Positions 14,775 through 24,540 of a DNA stretch of 64,000 bases are shown piece after piece (the stretch's first letter is position 1; every line of letters starts with the position of its first letter). This DNA comes from Physcia stellaris. Its lineage: Eukaryota > Ascomycota > Lecanoromycetes > Caliciales > Physciaceae. The notes below the pieces were generated by a model that made no database searches, was not told the DNA's origin, and saw nothing but the letters and a program-made list of their open reading frames with translations. The DNA is taken from contig JABSSW010000002.1 of assembly GCA_018902385.1 (NCBI GenBank), forward strand, positions 1,054,001-1,118,000, read 5' to 3'. Position numbers and translations under genes: made by a program.

Positions 14775-14880
14775 TATAAACAAAAAATAAATAATTTGAT
14801 ATGAAAATATCGAAAAAATGATATTTGAAATTGCAACATCAAAACAACAACGAATTGATATACAAAATTTCGATATATTG

Positions 14881-15038
14881 AAAACAAAAACGTTTCGAAA
14901 AATGAAAAAAAAAAAAAAACAATGAGCGATCGCTTGCAATATAACGAGCAAAAAATTCGAACATTTTTTTTGACGATTGAGTCTTCATGCGTCTTTTTTG
15001 CATCAGCATTTCTGTTCAGCAGGTCGAGCTTAACGATA
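14881..15038. repeat. 155-bp dispersed repeat, copy 2 (less mutated)
   Basis: Direct copy of 10,511-10,665. The first ~50 bp are as AT-rich as the block, whereas the rest keeps many C and G bases and merges into normal-composition DNA. This copy therefore sits on the edge of the mutated zone. On the minus strand it lies just upstream of the copia fragment at 14,460-14,774. Confidence 0.75.
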
Positions 15039-15480
15039 GATTCTGATAAGCTGAGGGCAGGGAGGAGTGAAACAGAGGTTCAAGGGGGATATATACAGAA
15101 GGAAACTATTTATTTCTCGTTGGAGAGTATGACTGTGTAAGAAATTTGGTTGAGACCCCACTGCGTCTCCACATGGCAATATATAGCACATTTCAGTAGT
15201 GGAAAAGTATATTGGTCCCATTGAACACCGTGGCCCCCTCATTGGAACAAGAATCTCGCTTGCTGAATAATGTGGGATCTCACGGTCTCGTGCTAAGTGG
15301 TTCGATTTATTGTAAATACTCCAGTAGACCTCTAATCACTAGACTTGGGATCAAATTAGAAGATGAATTCTTTTCTCGTGGCCTTAATATATGTGCTTTG
15401 TGCCATAGACCGGTATGCGGCTCCTCATAATGAGTCGTATTAGTCGGTGTAGGAGAGGCAGAATCGCACCACACTAAACC
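15039..15480. other. Non-coding; possible leader or LTR of the copia fossil
   Basis: Normal base composition, no convincing open frame. Read on the minus strand it directly precedes the copia-related repeat. The sequence on that strand begins near TGTGGTGCGATTCTGCC, which would suit a copia LTR starting with TG. Without a second LTR this is only a suggestion. The remainder to 15,759 shows nothing I can name. Confidence 0.3.
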
Positions 15481-15759
15481 AGGGGATACTCCAGACGAGT
15501 AGATCCCGTCAACGGTAAATGAGAACGACAAAATCTCAAGGTGAATAATTCGATTGAGATCATCACATCGAAAGGCTCGGTGCAAAAACCCAATGTCGGG
15601 TAACAGTATTGCTATGAATAGCCCCTCTCCCTAATAATAAGGTAATGAAGCCCACTCCAACAATTCTCCATCCCAATACCTGAACCTACTTCCCCTCACA
15701 CCAATCTCGCACCCATTCCCTCAACACCAAAACCACTTCCCTTCCTTCCTCGGCCCCAC

Positions 15760-16134
15760 TCAGACCCCTTCCATTCTAAAACCCGTCCTCGCCCGACTCA
15801 TCTCTCTGCTCCGATTCCTATTCCAGTCCAACACATATTGCGCCAAGACGAGTCCCAACGCCAGAATCCCAAGCCCAATCGCAGTCCATCCGGTCACGAA
15901 GCTGGCGTGGCTGTATCCATGTTCCACGGCATAGGCACCCGCTCCGATGCCGATGAGAGAGCAGGTAACGATGAACATTCTCCATGCTGTTGTGAGTTGG
16001 TCGTGGCGGCTGCGAGGGATGTAGGTCGGGTTTGTGCTGGCCGGGTCGGAGAAGTGGGTTGCGGTGAGGGGCTGAGGGGTTGGTAGGGTGGATTGGCTGT
16101 GCATTGCTGCCTGAGGAAATGCTTGGTTGTGCAT
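15760..16134 (-). CDS. Small two-pass membrane protein, unknown function
   Basis: A 124-aa intronless frame starting at a true ATG. The first ~45 residues are polar and rich in Ser, Thr and Pro; two hydrophobic helices follow (around residues 50-72, MFIVTCSLIGIGAGAYA, and 80-103, ending LALGLVLAQYVLDW), then a short basic tail (RNRSREMSRARTG). This predicts a small protein with both ends on the same side of a membrane. The start lies in a ~30-bp imperfect duplication (two GTGCATTG..GAAATGCTT-like units on the plus strand at about 16,097-16,155), so the N-terminus may vary between strains. I do not recognise the family. Confidence 0.55.
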   Translation of the reverse strand: MHNQAFPQAAMHSQSTLPTPQPLTATHFSDPASTNPTYIPRSRHDQLTTAWRMFIVTCSLIGIGAGAYAVEHGYSHASFVTGWTAIGLGILALGLVLAQYVLDWNRNRSREMSRARTGFRMEGV

Positions 16135-16885
16135 TGTTGCCGGAGGGAATGCTTATTTTAAAGAGTGGGTGATTGAGGCTTTTAGTCGGTTGATTGGTTG
16201 GATCGGTGGGGATTTGATTGTGGTTGTGCTTCTGGTTGTGGTTGTGGTTGTGGTTGTGGATAGAGGATATTGAGTGAGAGACTGTGGATATTGATAGCTT
16301 TCGCTGCTTTGAGCGGATTAATGATTGCTTTGAATGGAACGATAGAAGCTCGAGCAAACGATGGTGAAGAGAAAGTCTCGAAGTTGAAGAGGGGAAATGC
16401 TTTTAAGAACCCCGGAGTGATGGTGCGCATGGAAAGCGCGGTTCACCGTACCTTCCGCTTCCGCATGTTTGCAATTATGGATCTTTTTGGGAAAGAATTC
16501 CACTACTTTATCAAGGTTGCACCTGCTCGATCGATCGCGTGACCTATCCTTCCCGTCCACTTTCCTACTTCTTCATCCATATTACCCGCGTCCTCCAAAG
16601 TCAAAAGATGCGCAAGGACTTCTCCCATGGTCTGATGCGGTACGATTTTCCCTTTCATGTATCGCCACTACCACACACATCATGAATGGACTCGTACGCG
16701 TCTTTGACACAAAGAATATAAATATGGAATGATAAAGCCATCATCTTTCGAACTTGTCCTAAGTCGGGAATTGGCAGACCTGTCTGTGTGTTACCTCTTA
16801 AACTGTACTACTTACTACCCAACGACGAATTATATCCACAAGCTTCAGTGGGTTTCACAAGTGAGACCAAGCCGTAGGACAGCGA
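16135..16885. other. Intergenic, with a GGTTGT microsatellite
   Basis: Contains a (TGGTTG)n-type microsatellite at about 16,216-16,259. Open frames here lack an ATG at a plausible place or are shadows. Otherwise I see nothing. Confidence 0.6.
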
Positions 16886-17527
16886 CTAATGGCTCGAAGA
16901 GAACATCGTAACCCATCTGTCGCTCTGCACCATCTCTCCATCCTCTGCGAATATGACCTCTTGCGTTCTCATCTCCTCATCTTCATCATCCGACTCGAAT
17001 AGCGGCGATACACCAGTCACATACTCGACATTTGCAGATTCCAAATCTGCACACTTCCACTCCGCCTCCATCTCCCAACGCATGTAGATCCGGAAACAGC
17101 ACACAAAAGCAATCAAGCCAATAGCGCTTCCGACGAAAAGGTAAAAGCCGATCCATCTGGTTTCGGTTTTCTCCGCAACAACGAGAATGCAAATACCAGT
17201 CAACAGAAAGAGGACAAGTGGCATAAGTATCTTGAGTAGAGCGATTCGGATATAAAACCACGGAAAGATGGAAGAGAAGGATGAATCACCGCTGTAGGTC
17301 ATAAAGTCGTCTAGAAACTCCTTGGTGCTTAGGTGTGAAAGCTTAGAAGACGACGGTGAGGAGGAAGCCATATTGGGCTTGATGATCGAGCCGTAATCTC
17401 GATAAGTAGGTACCGGTGATTGGTAGCCTAGAGCTTGTGGTGAAGGAGAGCGCATGGTGGAGAAGAGAGCAGAATTAGGGCTCGTAAAGACCGGGATGTG
17501 ATAGTATGATATGGTCGGGGACGACAT
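16886..17527 (-). CDS. Two-pass membrane protein with acidic C-terminus, unknown function
   Basis: 213 aa from the first ATG in the frame (MSSPTISYY); the open frame extends further upstream but only without ATG. Residues 1-90 are Ser/Pro/Tyr-rich. Two transmembrane helices follow (ALLKILMPLVLFLLTGICIL and FYLFVGSAIGLIAFVCC), joined by a short charged loop, then a tail with an acidic run (ESDDEDEEM). No signal peptide. The arrangement resembles the neighbouring protein at 15,760-16,134 (polar N-terminus, two helices), but I see no clear sequence similarity. A TATA-like element lies about 140 bp upstream. Function unknown. Confidence 0.65.
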   Translation of the reverse strand: MSSPTISYYHIPVFTSPNSALFSTMRSPSPQALGYQSPVPTYRDYGSIIKPNMASSSPSSSKLSHLSTKEFLDDFMTYSGDSSFSSIFPWFYIRIALLKILMPLVLFLLTGICILVVAEKTETRWIGFYLFVGSAIGLIAFVCCFRIYMRWEMEAEWKCADLESANVEYVTGVSPLFESDDEDEEMRTQEVIFAEDGEMVQSDRWVTMFSSSH

Positions 17528-17666
17528 GATGCTGTGATGATGATACGAGTGGCGATATGGTATATTCTGCTGCAGAGTAAATCCGTCGCTGACAAAAGAC
17601 GATGGTAAGCTGGTGGTAAACTTTCTGGAGTGGAATTGCTCTCTCAAAGTGAGTGGTAGGTCGAAG

Positions 17667-17675
17667 CTTTATATA
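17667..17675 (-). promoter_or_regulatory. TATA-like element
   Basis: TATATAAAG on the minus strand, about 140 bp upstream of the ATG at 17,527. This supports that ATG rather than the longer open frame, since a start at 17,647 would leave almost no leader. Confidence 0.45.
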
Positions 17676-17679
17676 TCAT

Positions 17680-18490
17680 GAAGAAAACCGAAATAAGCTC
17701 TAAGGTTAACAGGACTCGAACTCAACTTTGTTGGGAGCCCGCTTGTGCTTGTTGAGCCGTGACTCCACATTTTCAGGGTCAATGGACGCCTCTCGAGCCT
17801 TCCGTCGGTCTTTTTTCATTAACACCATATACATTTAGCTCAACTTTAAGACTACTCCGCAATTTCAATGCCTTGGAGCGTTGCCGAGTCAAGTATTACT
17901 CTAGGTCTCCTTCCATATTAGCCCAATGCCTGACGTTGCTGTCAAACTGTTTGCCAGGCCGGACCAAATGATAAATCTATTCTATCCTGTTGAGAAAAAA
18001 ACCGTTTGGAGAACATAGATCTGTAATTGGCAAACTAAGGGTACCTTAGCCACCACCTTACCTGCCACCCCCGATATTGTGCCAAACTTTACGGTACGGA
18101 AAGCGGTACCGGTATCAACCCACTTTTCGACAATCCTGTTCCTTTGCAACAACGACACGACCTTTAGAATAATTTACCTCTGAGGCTCAAAACAATCCAT
18201 TCATAAGGCGGCACATCGATAAATTCACCATATTATTCCACTTCCATCGCCCGATCAGCTTGACGGCATTGATTAATTGGGCTTGGTCTCGAACGGTAAC
18301 GTAAAGACGAGAGACTTGAAGACCTACAGCAATGTCTGACTGTTGGAGATATAGACTCAAAAGTCTCAAAACTGTACCTTCACAGGTACTCGCTCCGCCT
18401 GACAGACGCCTGCCCATCAGACAGCCCCTTCGTGCTCTCCAAACAACAAAGACTGTTGTCATTCAATCTTGTGAATTCACACAAGGCCGT
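17680..18490. other. Intergenic between divergent genes
   Basis: No supported gene. This is the presumed shared upstream region of the minus-strand gene ending at 16,886 and the plus-strand gene starting at 18,492. Confidence 0.5.
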
Positions 18491-18491
18491 C

Positions 18492-18923
18492 ATGGCCCCA
18501 CTTGCGTCCGATTGCCAATATCCCGCCCAATTCGACAGCCTCTCACAGTCAGATATCGAGCTTTTCAGATCATTCGCATCTTACATTATCACGTTCATCC
18601 AAGCGATGCTCATTGGCGGACTGGCTGTTGATATTTTCATCGTCCAGGTTTTTTCCCAGAAAGCGTTCGAGTACATGGCGGCATACCGCATAATGAATCA
18701 TCAGAAGGGAGACACCGTATACGAGGACGTGGAGGCCGCAATAGGACGATGGGATGATGTCATTCGGATCCAAAAGCAAATACGAGCCGAATTGATAGCG
18801 TTGCGGATGGAGTTGGGAGACACATTCTGTGAAGTGGATGAATCGAGACTGGAATCTGGGGCTGTCGGGCAACTGAATGGGAGCAAGGAGGAGATGGAAA
18901 ATACTAAAGAGGAGAAAAGGTGA
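18492..18923 (+). CDS. Small single-pass membrane protein, unknown function
   Basis: 143 aa from the first ATG (MAPLASD). One hydrophobic helix at about residues 28-52 (IITFIQAMLIGGLAVDIFIV), followed by a soluble, probably helical, charged region ending in a Glu/Lys-rich tail (EEMENTKEEKR). An open frame exists on the opposite strand over the same DNA, but this strand gives the more protein-like sequence. An additional 3' exon cannot be excluded. No family recognised. Confidence 0.45.
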   Translation: MAPLASDCQYPAQFDSLSQSDIELFRSFASYIITFIQAMLIGGLAVDIFIVQVFSQKAFEYMAAYRIMNHQKGDTVYEDVEAAIGRWDDVIRIQKQIRAELIALRMELGDTFCEVDESRLESGAVGQLNGSKEEMENTKEEKR

Positions 18924-20017
18924 TGGCAGAGCAGCGTTGTCCCAATGCTGGCTGGCTCCCACGGACTCCGCAGCGCAAAACATGACCGTTGGCATCTTCC
19001 GAATACCTCTATGGCTTCAGACTTCTTATGATGAGGTCTCTGATGACTTGAAGGACTGGTGGAGAGGTCTTCCTGTTGGGCCTTAGCAAAATAGCAATCA
19101 AAGCTTTGCTTATCTCTCTATCCCTAACGCATTTCACCACTCCAATACCAGCTGCTAGGCCTCTGCGGGTCATGCACTTCTCTGAGCAGCTAGCTGTTTC
19201 AGAGGTGAATGGGAAGCATTGTTGTTCGCTTACTTATCCTTAAGTCGAAATGGTAATCTCTCCCGACAGGAGCTGAGGGTGGAACTGGCCCTTTTTATTC
19301 AGCTCCTGAAGCGCAGCCTATTCTCTGCTTGCAAGCGCCTGGAGATCCCAGCGAGCCCAGGTACCAGGCCGCCGTCACTGGGCTAGGGGGCGGGCTCCGA
19401 GCTTCACTCACCCGAAGGCTTACCTGAAAGAAGAGCGCCACATCAGTGCATTGAGTAGATAGTGGAGACACACACTGAGATGCGATAATCTAAAGGGTAC
19501 TGCTTGATTATTGTACTGTTATTGCCCGGGTACTAATGATGCTCCAGCCCTGTGATATTGGATATTCCTTGGTAAGACATCCCTGCGGGAAAACCAATCA
19601 GGACTCGCTTATGTAATCGGCGTTCTGACTTGGCATTAGGTCATTTGGTGTTCGCCAGATTCTGCACCCATCCGTAGCATATCACAAACCCCCATGCCAC
19701 TAGTTGCATCGTAACCTTTCTTAGGTCGTTTAGGCCTCGATTCTGACCTCATGTCGCGTTAAATGTTCCATTTGCTGACGGGGCAAACAGATGTTGTCGC
19801 TCCTGGGAACAGCGCCTCTACAGCCTCAGGCACCAAAATTAGGCATTGAGAAAAACATTTATCAAAGGCCTCATGACCAACCTCACCACTACTCAAGAAA
19901 TAGCGTCTCGATCCATTATTTTCGGTTTTATTGACCGTCGGTGTCATTCTGCGACAATTAGAAATCCAGAGAAAGAATATCGATTCATGAGAAAGCCAGT
20001 GACAAACTTTGTCAAGG
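18924..20017. other. Intergenic
   Basis: About 1.1 kb with no supported gene. It includes a locally GC-rich stretch near 19,260-19,440. No RNA gene structure was recognised. Confidence 0.5.
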
Positions 20018-22348
20018 ATGGAGCCTGATCACAATCCTGATGGAGCTACTGAGCGGTCGTATCTCACGCGAGACACTGACTTTATAAAGGACCATGGCGC
20101 GGGAGAGCTAGGCCTTAAGAATGCTAGTGACGATATACGGGTCAAGGCTACGCACATCGAGAGCCTAGGCTTGGGGATTATGGGAACAGTTCAGCTAGTG
20201 AGCTACGGCACTTGGGAAGGCAAGCCGGCATGCCTAACCATTTTGCAATTCAACCATCGCGGGACTACGAGTGCGTCGGCATTTCGACGTATCGAGATAC
20301 TGGTATCTTGTGAACCCTGGATTTCTCAGTCTTTGGATCGACAGCCAGTATTACGAAACTTCTCACCACGCAGACAGCTTGTCAGGCTGGATCATGACCG
20401 TGGTATATGGGGTTGGGACGCGTTACAAAGGAGCTGGGCCTCCAACGAGTCGACTTCAGACCCTGCCCTCGTAAATTTGACTCAATCGGCACCTAGTATT
20501 TCCGGTAGCGCTTGGTCTAACAGAAGACGAATGAAATTACACCAAATCTCATGGATCATTGACAGCGGAAACAAAGAACAATGGCAGGTTCCAGATCGAT
20601 TAAGATTTGCTTTCGTCGTCCAATATTACTCGACTTTCAAGGCCACGATTGAGATAAATGCAAAGACACGTCTTGGCCTTCCATTTCCCTTGATTGCTCT
20701 TCCATGGTCGAAAGATGATCCTTTACTTTTCAATGGCAAAACGCAGATTGGACGTTTCGCCTACACGCCGAGTTTTGATCAACTTTTGGATATACATTGG
20801 GCGAAATTGGCACCGTATCTACCTGAATGGGACGAAGTTGTCAGGGGTAAGCAGACCACCTCTGGAGAGTCTGCTCAACAGCCAGAAAGCCATCAGAAGG
20901 TGTCTGATCGGGATTTTGTATATCGAGTGCGTCGAGTACCTATGCACTATGAGCGGAGCGATCTATCGAGGTTACTCGGTCAGGTCTTACTCGTTGAAAA
21001 CGAGGAAATCATAAAGGTGTGGTCCTTAACTACCAGTCCGTACAGAAGCGAGAAGATAGCGACCGTGACATTTGATCAGATACCAGGTCTGCTTATGAAA
21101 GATGCTGAAAGAGGTAAGAATGAATGGCAGTTTGAGGCTAAAGACCTCCTTAAAGAGGCCCATTATATGGAAAGAACTTCTTATACCGAAACGCCGCCAA
21201 TCGCCATTGATACAAACTTTCTTGGTTTCACGCCATTACATCTTGCCGAAGTTCCTGAGTCTGATTGTAATGTTGAGTGCGCATCCCTTGCATTAATCTT
21301 ACGTGACACTATTTGCTGATTCGTGCAGTATTATTGCAGTCACAGGACTTGGCGGTCACGCTTTTGGTTCTTGGAAATCTAGGGGTGGTTCTCATATGTG
21401 GTTAAGGGACTCCCTAGCCTTCGATCTTCCAGGCATTCGAATTCTAGTCTATGGGTTTGACAGTCACTTGGGTAAAAGTGACTCCTTCCAGTCTATATCA
21501 TCTATTGCAGACCAGTTCCAAGATTCCCTTCGCGCTATTAGGGTAGGTGGGCTTATTGAAATCCTACGACAGGGAGAGCGAATCCATACCTTGCTTAGAA
21601 TCTGATCGACTTACCAGTTGTTTTAATAGAGCAAAGATCCAAGAAGACCGATCATTTTTATCGGTCATAGCCTTGGTGGTCTTATTATCAAACAGGTATG
21701 CAGAAGGCCCGCTATAAGCATAGGTTTGCTAAGTTGCTCATCTCCTTTCAGGCTTTGTTATCAAAGGCACACGATAATTGCACCGATTCTGATATCGTCA
21801 AAGCTACATATGCAATTCTCTTCTTCGGCGTTCCGTCGCAAGGCATGAACATTGAGTCCATTATTCCCATGGTTGGAGATCAACCTAATAGAGCTCTCGT
21901 GGAATCACTCAGTAAGGTGTCCGAGACACTGATCACTCAGCAAGCCGCTTTCGTCCAGGTGTTTCCGCTCAACGGATCTGAGTTGATCTGTTTCTATGAA
22001 ACACGGCAGTCTCCAACTGCGGAACGGAAGGTAAGCAATCTCATCGTACCCGTACCGACCCAATCAACGAAGAAAGCTTGGGTTGCTCCGACCCATTTTG
22101 CGTACGATTTGACGAACAAAACATAGGACGCCAGTAAATGGACCATGACTGGCGAGCCTGCCGTTTTGGTTGATCCATTCTCAGCCACGCATGGAAGCAC
22201 AGTAGGGTTTGGGCTGCCAATGCATCGGACACATTCCGATCTTGTCAAATTTGCCGCGCAAGACGAAGACTACGAGAGGGTATTGGCGCATCTGGCAAGA
22301 TGTATCAAAAGAGCCGCAGCAGTTATTCCACAACGACTTTCAGGTTGA
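20018..22348 (+). CDS. Alpha/beta-hydrolase protein of fungal NLR-like type, without NB domain
   Basis: Five exons: 20018-21276, 21329-21542, 21630-21695, 21752-22030, 22127-22348; introns of 52, 87, 56 and 96 bp; 679 aa in frame. Residues ~45-260 form a beta-rich region seen N-terminally in fungal NLR-type proteins (GTWEGKPACLTILQFN.., then DDPLLFNGK). Residues ~300-385 resemble the short RRM-like segment that often precedes the hydrolase. Residues ~405-679 are a PGAP1/DUF676-like serine hydrolase: VTGLGGHAFGSWKSRG, a nucleophile elbow GHSLGG (Ser505), and a candidate catalytic His642 (HSDLVKF). In many relatives this hydrolase is followed by NB-ARC or NACHT; here a stop follows the domain and no nucleotide-binding motif appears. 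It ends 117 bp from a convergent membrane-protein gene and 2.2 kb upstream of a TPR-CHAT gene in the same orientation. Substrate unknown; ester or lipid hydrolysis is plausible. Exon structure is inferred. Confidence 0.8.
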
Positions 22349-22465
22349 TAAGGACGAGAGTCGCAATTCGTAAGACACAAATAAACATCCAACTGGCTCT
22401 ATCCACCACGCTACAAGAATTGACTTGGAACATTGAGCCGGCTTCTTTGAATAACGAATACGACA

Positions 22466-23455
22466 TTATTCGACGACCTTTTCAGCGTCCTGTTGACGCT
22501 TCCTCTGACTATCGAACCTCACAGCTCGTACAAAATTGAAGAGAAACAGACACACGTACAACAAGGCCACAACAACACAGGCACTAGCCGATACAAACAG
22601 CGTGATAAGCGTGAAAACCTGTGCAAACCCTTGGAACGAGAAGCTACGTCCTAAATGTTGCGTTGAGAGCCCGACTTGTAAAGACTGCAGGACGATCGAT
22701 CCGTATACAAACAATATGAGCAGCCACGCGAATTCAGCCTTGAAGAAGTCTGAGTAGGTGAAATATGCAGCCATATAGCCTCGACTGAGATGTTTGCCGC
22801 GAAATTGTGGTGCCAGACGGTAAATATGGTTCAACCTGTTCAATCGAAGCTCGCCGTATGCGAAGCGCTTGTTTTTCCACCTCGCCACGTCATCAAAGTT
22901 CAGATTGACGTAAAGGACTCCGGCAAAGGAAGCCCAGTCACGCCAAGAAATCCACTTAGGCAGTATGTTCGCCTCCTTTGCTATCCGTAAGTCACTCTCA
23001 TGTCGAACGAGCCAGAGATATGAGGAAAGAAGGCCATGTGCGCTTTGGTTTAGTGCAAGATTGCCACAAAGGTAAGTCTCCCAAAAGTGGTGACTGAGAA
23101 GATATAGTGGCAATGGTTTGATGAAGATTCTTGATCCAGACGTGACAAGGTGTAGGTCTGTCCGCTCAGCAATGACAAGCTCCCTTCCAAGCATTCGCTG
23201 GCGATGGAGCTCCCTAGCTGGTACCTGGCGACCAGCCCACCAAAGTAACTCATGAATGATGTTAAGCCGTGAGAGATCGAGCTCTTGCTCTAGGCAATGG
23301 GAGATGCTTCCACCGTGTAGGATGCCAGTGTGTGCTTCTGGAATGTTTGTCAATGGCAAGACACTGAGGCTTATAGAGGCTTCAGCCAGAACAGCTGAAT
23401 CGTGATCCAGCGGTAATTGATCCCTTAGGCTGAAAGGCGGCTTAAGAGCCCCCAT
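22466..23455 (-). CDS. DUF6601-like multi-pass membrane protein
   Basis: 329 aa from the first ATG (MGALKPPFSL); the frame is open further upstream without ATG. The soluble first two-thirds carries blocks I associate with the fungal DUF6601 family (ELVIAERTDLHLVTSGSRIF, IKPLPLYLLSHHFWE, YGELRLNRLNHIYR). The last ~90 residues hold two or three hydrophobic helices (FAWLLILFVYGSIVLQSL; VFTLITLFVSASACVVVALL; VCLFLFNFV) and a short charged tail. Family function is unknown; the assignment is from memory, not a search. It is convergent with the hydrolase gene (117 bp between stops) and divergent from the TPR-CHAT gene, placing it physically inside the putative immunity-like locus. No introns needed. 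Confidence 0.75.
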   Translation of the reverse strand: MGALKPPFSLRDQLPLDHDSAVLAEASISLSVLPLTNIPEAHTGILHGGSISHCLEQELDLSRLNIIHELLWWAGRQVPARELHRQRMLGRELVIAERTDLHLVTSGSRIFIKPLPLYLLSHHFWETYLCGNLALNQSAHGLLSSYLWLVRHESDLRIAKEANILPKWISWRDWASFAGVLYVNLNFDDVARWKNKRFAYGELRLNRLNHIYRLAPQFRGKHLSRGYMAAYFTYSDFFKAEFAWLLILFVYGSIVLQSLQVGLSTQHLGRSFSFQGFAQVFTLITLFVSASACVVVALLYVCLFLFNFVRAVRFDSQRKRQQDAEKVVE

Positions 23456-23673
23456 TATCAATTTTCCAAGCAGTTGCAGACCTGATCTACAATCAAACTT
23501 GAGATGGGTCTTGGATGCAAGAGACCTTGCGACATGCCCTTGAGCCGGCCTAGTCAAGAGTCAACCTCAAGTGGATTAAGACAGGAAGCTCTATCTTACA
23601 TTTTTCCTTGTAGGCCATGGATGAGACATATCACCATCATACCGAGATCTGACTTGGGCTTGGCTTGGCATGG

Positions 23674-23681
23674 CTTATATA
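23674..23681 (-). promoter_or_regulatory. TATA-like element
   Basis: TATATAAG on the minus strand, about 220 bp upstream of the ATG at 23,455. It is the best core-promoter candidate for the DUF6601-like gene. Confidence 0.35.
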
Positions 23682-23689
23682 TGACCAAT

Positions 23690-24540
23690 GAGGCTATGTG
23701 CATTGGCACAGCCTCGAAAATTGGACAACTCAGCATTCTAGGCGTCCAGTACTAATATTGCGTAATAAGAGAGGCCAGCAAAGGTCTTCACCGTATAGGA
23801 TTACATCGAGGTATTCCAATACTTTCCGCACGGCAGCACTGCTTCATGCATCCTCACTTTCTACAACGCATTTGCCATAATCCACCAATACTGCGGGAGT
23901 GGGAACATCCCTGCAGAGTGCAAGGATGCTTTCGCGTTGGTCAGCCTTGCGTGTATGGAGGTGTAGTACGGTCAGCAATGATTGGTGCAGGAGTTTTCCT
24001 TCGCCGACACCCACCGTACGAAGCCGGAGGTGGAGCACGGGAAAAATGTCGCCACCAACCCTCTTCACGCAACATCATCGGCTGCAACTATAAACATATC
24101 AGAAACTTTCCATTTATATGCGCGGGGCGAACCACTGGGGAGGTTAGCATGACCCCCTTTCTAGTGTACGGTAACCTCAAAGTCCGAGCTTACTGAAGGC
24201 CCTCAATGTTGGCATCGATCCAGGGCGTCTCACAGCTACGTATTATGAGATTCAGCCCCAAGCGCGCGTATCTGCCAGGCTGGTCTAAGCATTGTGACCC
24301 TTGCTGCACCCATCTGGCCGCCTCACTTCATCAGAGATCATTTGGTCAGAGCACACACTACCGACTCTTCTCGAGCTATTCTGGTCGTTCAACATCAAGT
24401 GGCTTTCCAGCATTTATTTCGCTGTGCAAAGAGTTCAAAACACTTTGCCTTGTCGCGATCTACTGCCGTGGTGCAAAAATCGCTCGTGTGACAGCTCTAT
24501 ACTATCTCTCGTCGTTCTCACCGATCTGAGGCCTCCAAGC
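23690..24540. other. Intergenic between divergent genes
   Basis: No supported gene. Frames continuing upstream of the ATG at 24,541 lack resemblance to TPR or NB sequence. I looked for P-loop remnants (GxxxxGKT/S) that might link the hydrolase and TPR-CHAT genes and found none. Confidence 0.5.

Larger units (their letters stand above)
1..14930. other. AT-rich repeat block (left)
   Basis: Base composition is extremely AT-rich to about 14,930 and then changes within roughly 100 bp to normal gene-island composition. GG and CC are essentially absent and AG/CT are scarce, while CA/TG and CG stay common. No intact gene is visible: open frames are short, low in complexity and rich in Phe, Ile, Asn and Lys, and many open simultaneously on both strands. 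Recognisable homology is limited to decayed retrotransposon domains, annotated separately. This looks like a block inactivated by repeat-induced C-to-T mutation; that mechanism is inferred from composition and from the comparison of the two copies of one repeat at 10.5 and 14.9 kb. Confidence 0.9.

Noticed and set aside
16270-16542. Plus-strand frame with a signal-peptide-like start
   Set aside because: The frame does not begin with ATG; the hydrophobic part lies before the first ATG.
17700-17760. tRNA-like T-arm (TTCGAGTCC on the minus strand)
   Set aside because: No matching acceptor, D or anticodon arms could be folded around it.
18570-18995. 141-codon minus-strand frame
   Set aside because: Lies opposite the plus-strand gene at 18,492-18,923, which has the more natural membrane-protein sequence.
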